Assembly (NCBI GenBank): GCA_964613235.1
Contig: CAZTGM010000048.1
Location: forward strand, 1-14,235
From: J005 sp964613235
GTDB taxonomy: Bacteria > Pseudomonadota > Zetaproteobacteria > Mariprofundales > Mariprofundaceae
Length of the DNA: 14,235 nucleotides
Reading direction: 5' to 3'
Shown here: piece after piece, positions 1 through 6,803 of the stretch
Layout of the letters: every line of letters begins with the position of its first letter
Numbering within the stretch: position 1 is the first letter of the stretch
Translations under genes and position numbers: made by a program
The notes under the pieces: generated by a model
Database searches by the model: none
The model's input: only the letters and a program-made list of their open reading frames with translations
What the model was told of the DNA's origin: nothing

Positions 1-18
1 GAAGGGAGACTGACAGCA

Positions 19-921
19 TTGAATCAGTTGAAAAAACACGATAATTGCGTACTTATCATTGGTGGCGGCCCGGGAGGGCGGGCCATGCTGGAAATGTTCC
101 TCGAAGAAAAAATGGTTCATATTACTGGCGTTGTGGATACCCAACCCGATGCCCCGGCTATGGAACTGGCACGAGCCAGCGGCATCCCCGTCTTTACGGA
201 TCTGGATGCAGCCCTTGCTACCTGCGGGCCCTGTCTGGTCTTTAACCTGACCGGCAAGGTTGACATCAACCACGTCCTGATCAATAAAGGCCATATTGGC
301 GGCATTGTCGGTGGTGTGGAAGCACTGATGATGTGGAAAATGGTCACCAAACTTCAGGAAATGCAAAAAGCACTCTACTATCAGGCACATCATGACCCCC
401 TGACCGGCGCCTATAATCGTCGCTATGTACTGGATCATCTGCAACAGGGATTGAACGAATCCGTGCGATATGACAAACCCTATGCGGTAGCCATGCTGGA
501 CCTCGACTACTTCAAGGCTGTCAATGACTCTCTGGGGCATGCTGCCGGTGATGCTGTGCTCAAAGGGCTGGTGGAACGCCTGCAGGAATGCCTGCGCAAT
601 GCCGATATTCTGGGGCGTTGGGGCGGTGAAGAATTCCTCATTCTGCTGCCCAATATGGATCTCGGCCATGCCTTGATGGCAGCAAAAAAATGGCTGGCAC
701 ATGTATCCAGATCACCGATACAACTGGATGACCGACATAGCAAAACGATCACCTTCTCCGCCGGTGTCGCTGCCTTTGACCGAAGCTGGATGCAATACGG
801 CATGGAACGCGCCATGGACAGGCTGCTGCAATGCGCGGATCGACATCTCTACCATGCCAAGGAAACCGGCAGAAACAAAGTTGTCGATTCAATCCCTGAT
901 CAAAAACAAGAGTCCATCTAA
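19..921 (+). CDS. Diguanylate cyclase with N-terminal Rossmann (NAD-type) domain
   Basis: The protein has 300 aa and should make cyclic di-GMP from two GTP in the cytoplasm. The C-terminal GGDEF domain (about 124-290) starts with the usual HDPLTGAYNRR. It has metal-site aspartates D161 and D163 in MLDLDYFK, and the active-site variant GGEEF at 202-206. The inhibitory I-site RxxD is intact (R193-D196, five residues before GGEEF), so product feedback is likely. The N-terminal part (about 9-110) looks like a Rossmann fold: GGGPGG gives G15xG17xxG20, and D40 ends the second strand, as in NAD-preferring folds. No membrane segment is seen. The TTG start is chosen because AAGGGAG lies 10 nt upstream, although the frame stays open to the window edge and a start further upstream is not excluded. 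It converges on ppk1 with 9 bp between the stops. Cyclase activity is confident; sensing of a dinucleotide is inferred. Confidence 0.9.
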   Translation: MNQLKKHDNCVLIIGGGPGGRAMLEMFLEEKMVHITGVVDTQPDAPAMELARASGIPVFTDLDAALATCGPCLVFNLTGKVDINHVLINKGHIGGIVGGVEALMMWKMVTKLQEMQKALYYQAHHDPLTGAYNRRYVLDHLQQGLNESVRYDKPYAVAMLDLDYFKAVNDSLGHAAGDAVLKGLVERLQECLRNADILGRWGGEEFLILLPNMDLGHALMAAKKWLAHVSRSPIQLDDRHSKTITFSAGVAAFDRSWMQYGMERAMDRLLQCADRHLYHAKETGRNKVVDSIPDQKQESI

Positions 922-930
922 TCAACCCTG

Positions 931-3045
931 TTACTGACCCAGCAGGGTCATCAGTTCGCCCTGCGCTGACCTCGGCTTGCCGCTGGAGCGCATGCGCACA
1001 TAACTGCCATCCGATCGAAGTGTCCAGGTTCCTGTATTATCTGCCAGATACATGCGCAAGCCTTCCTTCATGACCCGCTCATGCAGGGCCTTGTCCAGAA
1101 TCGGAAAACAGGTTTCAACGCGGCGCAACAGGTTGCGAGTCATCCAGTCTGCACTGGCACAGAACAGTTCCTCTTCGCCCTGATTATAGAAATAATAAAT
1201 CCGGTGATGTTCCAGAAAACGCCCCAGCACCGAACGAACGCGGATATTTTCGGAAATACCGGCAATACCCGGCCGCAAACAACAGATACCACGCACAATC
1301 AGATCAATCTTCACACCGGCCTGGGAGGCACGATACAGAGCCCGAATGATTTCAGCCTCTTCCAGGCCATTCATCTTAGCGATAATGCGCCCCTGCCCGC
1401 CATTGCGCACATGCTCCGCCTCACGCTCAATCCGCTCCATCATCCCCTTATGTAAGGTAAAGGGTGCCTGCAACATCGTTTTCATGCGCTGCACCCGCCC
1501 CATGCCAGTGAGCTGCTGAAACACCTTATGCACATCCTCACCCAGCTGGGGATCACATGAAAGCAGACCGAAATCAGTGTAATAACGCGTGGTAATACTG
1601 TGATAATTGCCGGTACCGAGATGCACATAGCGCCGCACCCGACGCCCTTCCCGACGCACGATCAGCATCATTTTCCCGTGTGTCTTGTAGCCCACCACGC
1701 CATACACGACCTGCACGCCGGCCGCGTGCAGACGATCGGCCAGACCGATATTTTCCTCTTCATTAAAGCGAGCCCGTAATTCGATCACCGCCACGACCTC
1801 CTTGCCCGCCCTGGCAGCCCTGACCAGCGCATCAACGATTGGCGAATCCGGCACCACCCGATACAGCGTCTGTTTGATCACCAATACATTCGGATCGCAG
1901 GCCGCCTGGTGCAGCAAATCCATAACCGGCGCAAAACTCTGGAAAGGATGATGCAACAGCACATCCGATTTCCGGATCACGTCGAACAGTGAAGATGACT
2001 CCTCCTCCACATCAACGCGAAAGCCTTCTGGCAAACCGGCAACAAACGGCCTGAACTTCAGATCCGCACGATCCACTTCATCGGAAATAGCCGCCAGCCG
2101 GTACAGGTTCACCAAGCCATCAACACGATATAAATCCTGCTCTTTCAGGTTAAACTGATGCAATAGAAAATCAGACAGCTCCGCCGGACATTTCGTGGAT
2201 ACTTCAAGACGAACGGCCGCACCATAACGTCGCTCCAGCAATTCACCAGCCACGGCTTTCTTCAGGTCTTCAGTCTCTTCTTCATGCAGATAAAGCTCAC
2301 TGTTACGCGTCACGCGAAACTGATGGCATGCCTTTACCTGCATGCCCGGAAACAATTCACCGACATGGGCATGGATAATCGAGGACAACAGCACAAAGCC
2401 ATGCGCATAGCCAGCCACATCGGCAGGCAAAGAAATCAGGCGCGGCAATGAACGCGGAGCCTGAACAATAGCATACTGCATTTCGCGACCGAATGCATCC
2501 TTACCTTCCAGCGCCACGATAAAATTGAGGATCTTGTTTACCAGCTGAGGGAACGGATGCGCCGGATCCAGTGCAATCGGCGTCAACACTGGCAACAGTT
2601 CACTACGGAAAAAGCGCCGGATCCATTGCTGCTGTTGCTCATTCCATTCACCACGTCGAAGGATGGCAATACTTTCGTCACGCATGGCCGGCAACAATTC
2701 ACGTTCCAGCAGGGCATACTGCTCATGCACCAGCAGTTCGACGGCATGCCGAATCGCGTCCAGTGTCTCCGATGTGGAAAGGCCATCCGGCGAAATCGTA
2801 TTCACGCCCATGGCAATGCGATGTTTGAGCATAGCCACACGCACTTCAAAAAACTCATCCAGATTGGAGCTGCTGATACATAAAAAACGCAAACGCTCCA
2901 GCAAAGGGACCGTATCATCACAGGACATTTCAAACACTCGGCGATTAAACGCCAGCATGCTCAGGTCCCGGTTCAGATACAATTCCGGCGTCTGGAGGTC
3001 GCACGTCACATCACCACTGTTATGCAACAAAGAATCCCCCTGCAA
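931..3045 (-). CDS. ppk1: Polyphosphate kinase 1
   Basis: The protein has 704 aa (E. coli Ppk is 688 aa). It reversibly transfers the ATP gamma-phosphate to inorganic polyphosphate, usually at the inner membrane. The N-terminal signature YLNRDLSMLAFNRRV is at 23-37. The two phospholipase-D-like catalytic halves follow. YKTHGKM places the autophosphorylated histidine at H456, and FLEHHRIYYFYN gives H613. Both sit at a constant +21 offset from E. coli H435 and H592, so the catalytic core is intact. The conserved SADWMTRNL is at 631-639. The start is uncertain. TTG at 3045 is the first possible codon, because an in-frame TGA precedes it directly. An internal GTG (residue 13) is another option, and all starts must lie before residue 22. 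A GAGGAA lies upstream. The gene is monocistronic here, and its upstream region has PhoB-like repeats. Confidence 0.96.
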   Translation of the reverse strand: MQGDSLLHNSGDVTCDLQTPELYLNRDLSMLAFNRRVFEMSCDDTVPLLERLRFLCISSSNLDEFFEVRVAMLKHRIAMGVNTISPDGLSTSETLDAIRHAVELLVHEQYALLERELLPAMRDESIAILRRGEWNEQQQQWIRRFFRSELLPVLTPIALDPAHPFPQLVNKILNFIVALEGKDAFGREMQYAIVQAPRSLPRLISLPADVAGYAHGFVLLSSIIHAHVGELFPGMQVKACHQFRVTRNSELYLHEEETEDLKKAVAGELLERRYGAAVRLEVSTKCPAELSDFLLHQFNLKEQDLYRVDGLVNLYRLAAISDEVDRADLKFRPFVAGLPEGFRVDVEEESSSLFDVIRKSDVLLHHPFQSFAPVMDLLHQAACDPNVLVIKQTLYRVVPDSPIVDALVRAARAGKEVVAVIELRARFNEEENIGLADRLHAAGVQVVYGVVGYKTHGKMMLIVRREGRRVRRYVHLGTGNYHSITTRYYTDFGLLSCDPQLGEDVHKVFQQLTGMGRVQRMKTMLQAPFTLHKGMMERIEREAEHVRNGGQGRIIAKMNGLEEAEIIRALYRASQAGVKIDLIVRGICCLRPGIAGISENIRVRSVLGRFLEHHRIYYFYNQGEEELFCASADWMTRNLLRRVETCFPILDKALHERVMKEGLRMYLADNTGTWTLRSDGSYVRMRSSGKPRSAQGELMTLLGQ
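935..950. terminator. Weak hairpin between converging genes
   Basis: TGACCC-AGCA-GGGTCA forms a perfect 6-bp stem with a 4-nt loop. It overlaps the last codons of ppk1 and lies 13 nt after the diguanylate cyclase stop. No T-run follows on either strand, so termination is only a guess. Confidence 0.2.
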
Positions 3046-3094
3046 TCATCGAAAATAATTTCCTCTATGGTACATCAGGTATCGACAATAGCCC

Positions 3095-3112
3095 GTGTCA
3101 ATTTGATGACAT
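3095..3112 (-). promoter_or_regulatory. Possible PhoB box facing ppk1
   Basis: Read on the minus strand this is ATGTCAT-CAAA-TTGACAC. That is two 7-mers separated by 4 nt, the layout of the PHO box (CTGTCAT, 4 AT-rich nt, CTGTCAC). The first half-site matches 6/7 and the second 5/7. It ends 49 nt before the ppk1 start. The embedded TTGACA could also act as a sigma-70 -35, but I see no good -10 at 16-18 nt. Regulation by phosphate starvation would suit a polyphosphate kinase gene. Confidence 0.35.
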
Positions 3113-3203
3113 GGAATCGATCGATGGCCACTATGTCATCACGCTGCCACCTTGCTGACATCCATCTGTCCCATTTGGCTTTATGATGAAGCCATCGATT
3201 CCA
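3112..3203. repeat. 10-bp inverted repeat flanking the Pho-like sites
   Basis: TGGAATCGAT at 3112-3121 is the exact reverse complement of ATCGATTCCA at 3194-3203. The pairing continues (TCGATGGC with GCCATCGA) if a 4-nt TCGA duplication in the left arm is slipped. The right arm abuts the Shine-Dalgarno of the next gene. The arms enclose all four plus-strand Pho-like half-sites and the -10-like hexamer. Confidence 0.4.
3133..3187 (+). promoter_or_regulatory. Candidate double PHO box and -10 for the gene at 3216
   Basis: Four 7-mers start at 3133, 3144, 3155 and 3166, an exact 11-bp period: ATGTCAT, CTGCCAC, CTGACAT and CTGTCCC. Each differs from the PhoB half-site (CTGTCAT or CTGTCAC) at one position. 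The array ends at 3172, and TATGAT (3182-3187) follows 9 nt later, where PhoB-activated promoters place their -10. This predicts a transcript beginning near 3194, just before the Shine-Dalgarno at 3203-3210. The spacers (CACG, CTTG, CCAT) are less AT-rich than consensus, which lowers confidence. PhoB itself is not in the window. Confidence 0.5.
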
Positions 3204-3215
3204 AGGAGGTTGAGC

Positions 3216-3224
3216 ATGAACCGA
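3216..3224 (+). CDS. Start of a small gene cut by the assembly gap
   Basis: AAGGAGGT (3203-3210) is a full Shine-Dalgarno placed 5 nt before ATG AAC CGA (Met-Asn-Arg). The sequence then enters the N run, so only three codons are visible. The signal is strong enough to call a real gene start. Upstream are the PhoB-like array and a -10-like hexamer, so induction by phosphate limitation is plausible. The product is unknown. If the bases after the gap belong to it, its C-terminus would be His/Arg-rich. It lies divergent to ppk1 and just before xseA. Confidence 0.5.
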
Positions 3225-3324
3225 NNNNNNNNNNNNNNNNNNNNNNNNNNNNNNNNNNNNNNNNNNNNNNNNNNNNNNNNNNNNNNNNNNNNNNNNNNNN
3301 NNNNNNNNNNNNNNNNNNNNNNNN
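3225..3324. other. Assembly gap (100 N)
   Basis: Exactly 100 undetermined bases, the conventional placeholder for a gap of unknown length. Reading frames cannot be carried across it, and the real distance from ppk1 to xseA is unknown. Confidence 0.99.
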
Positions 3325-3351
3325 CATCGTTACCATGACAATCGTCATTGA
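3325..3351 (+). other. Possible C-terminal tail of the gap-interrupted gene
   Basis: The first frame after the gap reads His-Arg-Tyr-His-Asp-Asn-Arg-His and then TGA at 3349-3351. Half of the eight codons are His or Arg repeats (CAT, CGT), which suggests a low-complexity histidine-rich protein. A repetitive gene would also explain an assembly break here. A second frame stays open to TGA at 3389-3391, so the assignment is a guess. Confidence 0.25.
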
Positions 3352-3383
3352 CCCCTGTTGCCCATTGCATAACAATCAGCGGG

Positions 3384-4910
3384 GTGAATGACCAGCCGAT
3401 CACCGTCACCGAACTGACCGCTCACATCAAATCACGTCTGGAGCAGGATTTCTCACATGTGCATATCTGTGGTGAAATTTCACGCCTGACACGCCATCGT
3501 TCCGGCCACATCTACTTTACCATCAAGGATGAACATGCCGCAATTGCGGCGGTAATCTGGCGCTCCACAGCGGCACGACTGCACACCATGCCTGTCGATG
3601 GTGAAGCCTTCGCCTTTTTCGGCAGCATCAGCGTGTACGAACCACGTGGTAGCTATCAGCTAATGGTTCGCCAGATTGAGCCTTTGGGCGCAGGCCGGCT
3701 GGCTGCCGAATTTGAAAAGCGCAAGGCCGAATTTGCCCGTCGTGGCTGGTTCGATAGCGAACGCAAACGTTCCATTCCATCCTTGCCACGACATATCGGC
3801 GTCGTCACCTCGGCCACGGCAGCCGCATTGCAGGATATCAGAAAAGTACTAGCCACCCGCCCCGGCTGGCTGGACATCACCGTTGCGCCCTGCCTCGTAC
3901 AGGGTACGGAAGCACCGGCCAGCATTGCCAGGGCACTGCAACAAATGCAGCACATTCGCCCCGATGTCATTTTGCTGGTACGAGGTGGCGGCAGCCTGGA
4001 AGACCTGTGGTGCTTCAACGATGAAACCGTGGTGCAAGCCATTGTCGATTGCCGTATTCCGGTCATTACCGGCATCGGCCATGAAATCGACACCACGCTG
4101 GCCGATCTGGCCGCCGATCTGCGTGCTGCAACGCCATCCAATGCCGCCGAATATGCCTGTCCGTCACGAGACTCCCTGCGCCAACGTCTGGTTCCCGTGG
4201 AAAAACTGGCTTCCCTGCTGCTGCAGCACCTGCAACGACAGCAATTGCAAACCATGCACATCTCCCGGCATATGCGACAATTGTGGTTACGACAGTCCGA
4301 CCAGCGACACATGCAGCTTGCGGATCAGCAGCAGCAATTCCATCATCGCATGCGCGAACATCTCTCCCAGCTTCGCCAACGTCTGTCAAACATGGAAAAG
4401 GCACTGCGCATGCAGGAACCGGGATTTCAACTTAAACAACGCCATCAGCGCCTGCACCGGGCGAGCATGTCCTTGCGCGATGGCATTAACAGTTGCCTGC
4501 ATCTGCACATGCAGCGACTCAACCATCATGTGACACAATTCACGGCCGTTGCCGGCAGTCCGCTGGCACGGCACAGAAAACACTTTGTCTCCCTGCAACA
4601 GCGCATGCTGCTTCTGCGCTCGCTGACAGATGTATCACGTCAGCAATTACGCGACCGGAAACAGATATTGCAAGGCCTGCTGCAGCCGTACCTGCAAACA
4701 CAACGTCAACGGCTGCGCTCACTCGACAGTCAGCTGCATGCGCTGGGACCGGAGCAGGTACTGGCGCGCGGCTATACGCTGAGTTGCGACCAATACGGCA
4801 ACATCATCACGCATGCTGCCAGGCTGCAGTCCGGACAAACAATGCACACGCGCTTCAGCGATGGCTCCACCATCAGTCGTATCGAACATATCCTTGTGGA
4901 GGAAACATGA
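3384..4910 (+). CDS. xseA: Exodeoxyribonuclease VII large subunit
   Basis: The protein has 508 aa from the GTG at 3384 (E. coli XseA has 456 aa). With XseB it degrades single-stranded DNA to oligonucleotides in the cytoplasm. It begins with the OB-fold domain (ITVTELTAHIKSRLEQDF, then CGEISR and GHIYFTIKD). The catalytic core follows, with GVVTSATAAALQDI, RGGGSLEDLWCFN (about 200-212), GIGHEIDTTLADLAADLRAATPS (about 230-252, interrupted only by conserved family positions). A long Gln/Arg/His-rich helical region (about 265-450) forms the coiled coil, and ARGYTL...GSTISRI closes the protein. An in-frame TTG at 3348 would add 12 residues, but neither start has a clear Shine-Dalgarno. GTG is preferred because the family starts right before the OB domain. 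xseB is not visible in the window. The stop overlaps the next gene as ATGA. Confidence 0.93.
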   Translation: MNDQPITVTELTAHIKSRLEQDFSHVHICGEISRLTRHRSGHIYFTIKDEHAAIAAVIWRSTAARLHTMPVDGEAFAFFGSISVYEPRGSYQLMVRQIEPLGAGRLAAEFEKRKAEFARRGWFDSERKRSIPSLPRHIGVVTSATAAALQDIRKVLATRPGWLDITVAPCLVQGTEAPASIARALQQMQHIRPDVILLVRGGGSLEDLWCFNDETVVQAIVDCRIPVITGIGHEIDTTLADLAADLRAATPSNAAEYACPSRDSLRQRLVPVEKLASLLLQHLQRQQLQTMHISRHMRQLWLRQSDQRHMQLADQQQQFHHRMREHLSQLRQRLSNMEKALRMQEPGFQLKQRHQRLHRASMSLRDGINSCLHLHMQRLNHHVTQFTAVAGSPLARHRKHFVSLQQRMLLLRSLTDVSRQQLRDRKQILQGLLQPYLQTQRQRLRSLDSQLHALGPEQVLARGYTLSCDQYGNIITHAARLQSGQTMHTRFSDGSTISRIEHILVEET

Positions 4911-5740
4911 AGTATCTCCTGCCCGTCCTGCTACTCCTGCTGACTCTGGCCGTGCCATCATGGTGTCAAGCAGAAACACTGCAAGCCATACAGGGCGATA
5001 TCGTCGAAGTACATCTGGATGACAGCAAGAATATGCCTGCACTGCAATGCTTCGGAAAAACATGGCCAGTTATGGCTGCTGCCGACAATCACGGCTGGCG
5101 TGGCTGGATCGGCATCGACATGCAAACCAAACCGGGCAATTACACTTGCCGCTGGCAATCGGCAGCAGCAAACCAGTACATCCAACTTCATATCGAGTCG
5201 GGAAATTTCCGCATTTCCCGTATCACGGTGAAAAAATCCATGGCCGAGTTCGATGCAGCGACACTGGCGCGCATCCGTCGCGAAGTAAAAGCACTGAAAG
5301 CGACCTATCGCATGCATGTCGATGCTTCGCCGCCGGTGGCCATGCTGAACATGCCGGTGCAAGGCGTGGAATCCACACCGTTCGGTGCCCAGCGTTACGT
5401 TAACGGAGAACCCCGTTCGCCACATTCCGGCATTGATATTGCCGCCGCGGAAGGCACCCCGGTCCAGGCTCCGCTGGCCGGCCATATCCTCTATGTCGCC
5501 CATATGTATCTCAACGGCAATACGGTTGTCATTGGCCACGGCCATGGACTGGTTTCCGTGCTGTCCCATCTTGCCACCACGCGCGTACAGGCGGGAGACC
5601 GGGTACAAGCCGGCGATATCGTCGGCACGGTCGGCCAGACAGGACGCGCAACCGGACCACATCTGCACTGGAGCGTCCGTTTCCAGGAAGCGCGCGTCAA
5701 TCCGCATCGCCTGTTAGCCTTGGAACACGCGGAACCATAA
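4907..5740 (+). CDS. Secreted M23-family peptidase (LytM domain)
   Basis: The protein has 277 aa. A signal peptide (MKYLLPVLLLLLTLAVPSWC, cleavage probably after A22) sends it to the periplasm. The N-terminal part (about 23-140) resembles the all-beta region in front of many M23 peptidases. The C-terminal LytM domain (about 155-270) keeps the zinc ligands H173 and D177 in HSGID and H254 in HLHW, and the catalytic H221 in LSHL. It should therefore be an active zinc endopeptidase that cuts peptidoglycan cross-links, not a degenerate EnvC-type activator. The ATG overlaps the xseA stop (ATGA) and is preceded by GGAGGAAA. An open frame upstream of this ATG runs through xseA and is not coding. The later SPOR gene in the same run also points to cell-wall remodelling. 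Confidence 0.92.
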   Translation: MKYLLPVLLLLLTLAVPSWCQAETLQAIQGDIVEVHLDDSKNMPALQCFGKTWPVMAAADNHGWRGWIGIDMQTKPGNYTCRWQSAAANQYIQLHIESGNFRISRITVKKSMAEFDAATLARIRREVKALKATYRMHVDASPPVAMLNMPVQGVESTPFGAQRYVNGEPRSPHSGIDIAAAEGTPVQAPLAGHILYVAHMYLNGNTVVIGHGHGLVSVLSHLATTRVQAGDRVQAGDIVGTVGQTGRATGPHLHWSVRFQEARVNPHRLLALEHAEP

Positions 5741-5758
5741 GAAACCATAATAAGCCAC

Positions 5759-5787
5759 TTGGGGAAGCGATCACGCTATGCCATACT
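5759..5787 (+). promoter_or_regulatory. Possible sigma-70 promoter before the receiver gene
   Basis: TTGGGG (5759-5764) and CATACT (5782-5787) are separated by 17 nt, with TG one base before the -10 (extended -10). It lies in the only sizeable intergenic gap (75 bp) of the plus-strand run. It could give the downstream genes their own transcript. Confidence 0.35.
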
Positions 5788-5815
5788 TATGAACGGAAAC
5801 AAAGGAGCGTCAGCC

Positions 5816-6232
5816 ATGACATTACACGCATTGATTATCGATGATGAACAGGCCGTGCAGAACATTCTGTCATCCTTTCTCGGACAGTACGCCAGTGCAA
5901 AATCATGGCCGATTGAGATTCACAATCTTCGCAACCCCATTGAAGGCCTGTTCGAACTGACAACGACCGGCGAGCGTTATCAGATCATTTTGCTGGATGT
6001 TCGTCTGCCCAAAATGGGGGGCGATGAGATTTACCATGCCATTGAGCAGGTTCACCCTGCCATCCTCGACCGCATTCTGTTCGTTACCGGTTATCCGGAA
6101 GACCTGCTCGACCGCTTTCCCGGCCAATCGCTGAAAATTCTGCAGAAGCCTTTCCGCTATCATCATCTGGAAAGCGCGCTGGATGAAATCATGGCCACAC
6201 AAAAGGCAATAGATTGTGAACACCAGACTTGA
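5816..6232 (+). CDS. Single-domain response regulator (receiver domain only)
   Basis: The protein has 138 aa and consists of a CheY-like receiver with no output domain. The acidic pair D9-D10, the phospho-acceptor D61 (IILLDVRLPKMGG), T91 and K111 (LQKPF) are all in place, so phosphorylation should be functional. It probably acts by protein-protein contact or as a phosphorelay intermediate. Its histidine kinase is not in the window. The ATG at 5816 is chosen over an in-frame TTG at 5759 because AAAGGAG lies 8 nt upstream and the family starts just before the DD pair. The loop after the first helix is longer than in CheY. The next gene overlaps it by 17 nt. Confidence 0.9.
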   Translation: MTLHALIIDDEQAVQNILSSFLGQYASAKSWPIEIHNLRNPIEGLFELTTTGERYQIILLDVRLPKMGGDEIYHAIEQVHPAILDRILFVTGYPEDLLDRFPGQSLKILQKPFRYHHLESALDEIMATQKAIDCEHQT

Positions 6233-6803
6233 GCAATGGGCTGCCAGTCTGCGGGAACGTCAAATTGCCACCAGTATTGCGCTGGTCTGCCTGCTACTGA
6301 TCGCCATCGTATCTGTCTGGCCGGATATTTTCCAGTCAGCCCGCAAAGTCGCCAGCGTACAGCATGCGATCACTCCCCCCGCGCCAACTCCTTCTACGGT
6401 ACCTGCCGCTGCTCCCGAAGCAGCACCTGCCAAACCGCCGGTTGCTGCGACACCGGAAGCGACAGTCGCCGAACCACCAGCCGAACCCGCAAAGGCAGAG
6501 AATATAAAGCCCGTTGCCGATACCTCTCCACCTGAACCGACGCCACCGGCAGCAGCGAAAACACTATCCATGCCATCGGGATACTATATTCAGGTTGGCG
6601 CTTTCAGTGACCGTAAGCGTGCCGCGGCCATGCAGCAAAAGATTCATCAGGCAGGCTGGCCAGTGCATGTCATGCCCAAGGCCAGAGGGCTTCTCGGCGT
6701 GGTCATCGGCCCCTATACGTCACGCAAGCAGGCCGAACAACAACAGCAGAAAATTCTGCTGCAACTGAAACTCAAGGGATATCCGATCCAGCACACATCA
6801 TGA
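6216..6803 (+). CDS. SPOR-domain inner-membrane protein
   Basis: The protein has 195 aa with type II membrane topology. It has a short cytoplasmic N-terminus, one membrane helix (about 17-35, IATSIALVCLLLIAIVSVW), a Pro/Ala-rich periplasmic linker (about 52-115) and a C-terminal SPOR domain (about 121-193: GYYIQVGAFSDRKRA, then LLGVVIGPYTSRKQAE). SPOR domains bind denuded glycan strands of septal peptidoglycan, so it probably acts at the division site. The GTG start at 6216 has AAAAGG 9 nt upstream and overlaps the end of the receiver gene. The stop overlaps the next ATG (ATGA). Possible partners are the M23 peptidase and the receiver protein, on neighbourhood alone. Confidence 0.88.
   Translation: MNTRLEQWAASLRERQIATSIALVCLLLIAIVSVWPDIFQSARKVASVQHAITPPAPTPSTVPAAAPEAAPAKPPVAATPEATVAEPPAEPAKAENIKPVADTSPPEPTPPAAAKTLSMPSGYYIQVGAFSDRKRAAAMQQKIHQAGWPVHVMPKARGLLGVVIGPYTSRKQAEQQQQKILLQLKLKGYPIQHTS

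Noticed and set aside
3020..3049. Nine-codon ATG frame just upstream of and overlapping ppk1
   Set aside because: It is well spaced from GAGGAA, but too short to judge and could be chance; it mainly adds doubt to the ppk1 start.
3152..3391. Frames that appear to run through the N gap on both strands
   Set aside because: They depend on the arbitrary 100-N length and on N being read as open, so they carry no information. The start at 3216 with its Shine-Dalgarno is the better call.
3656..4312. Long minus-strand frame opposite xseA (about 218 codons)
   Set aside because: Shadow of xseA: the plus-strand frame has the full family motifs, while this one has no recognisable domain and is Arg/Ser/Cys-rich as expected from antisense reading.
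4493..4906. Open frame extending the M23 peptidase 138 codons upstream
   Set aside because: It lies wholly inside xseA in another frame. The ATG at 4907 has a good ribosome site, an ATGA overlap and a clear signal peptide.
4958..5707. 249-codon minus-strand frame opposite the M23 peptidase
   Set aside because: Antisense shadow; the plus strand keeps signal peptide and zinc ligands, and no ribosome site or family match is visible for the reverse frame.
6394..6560. Pro/Ala-rich low-complexity stretch as a DNA repeat
   Set aside because: It is the linker of the SPOR protein; the codons vary and there is no true tandem DNA repeat.
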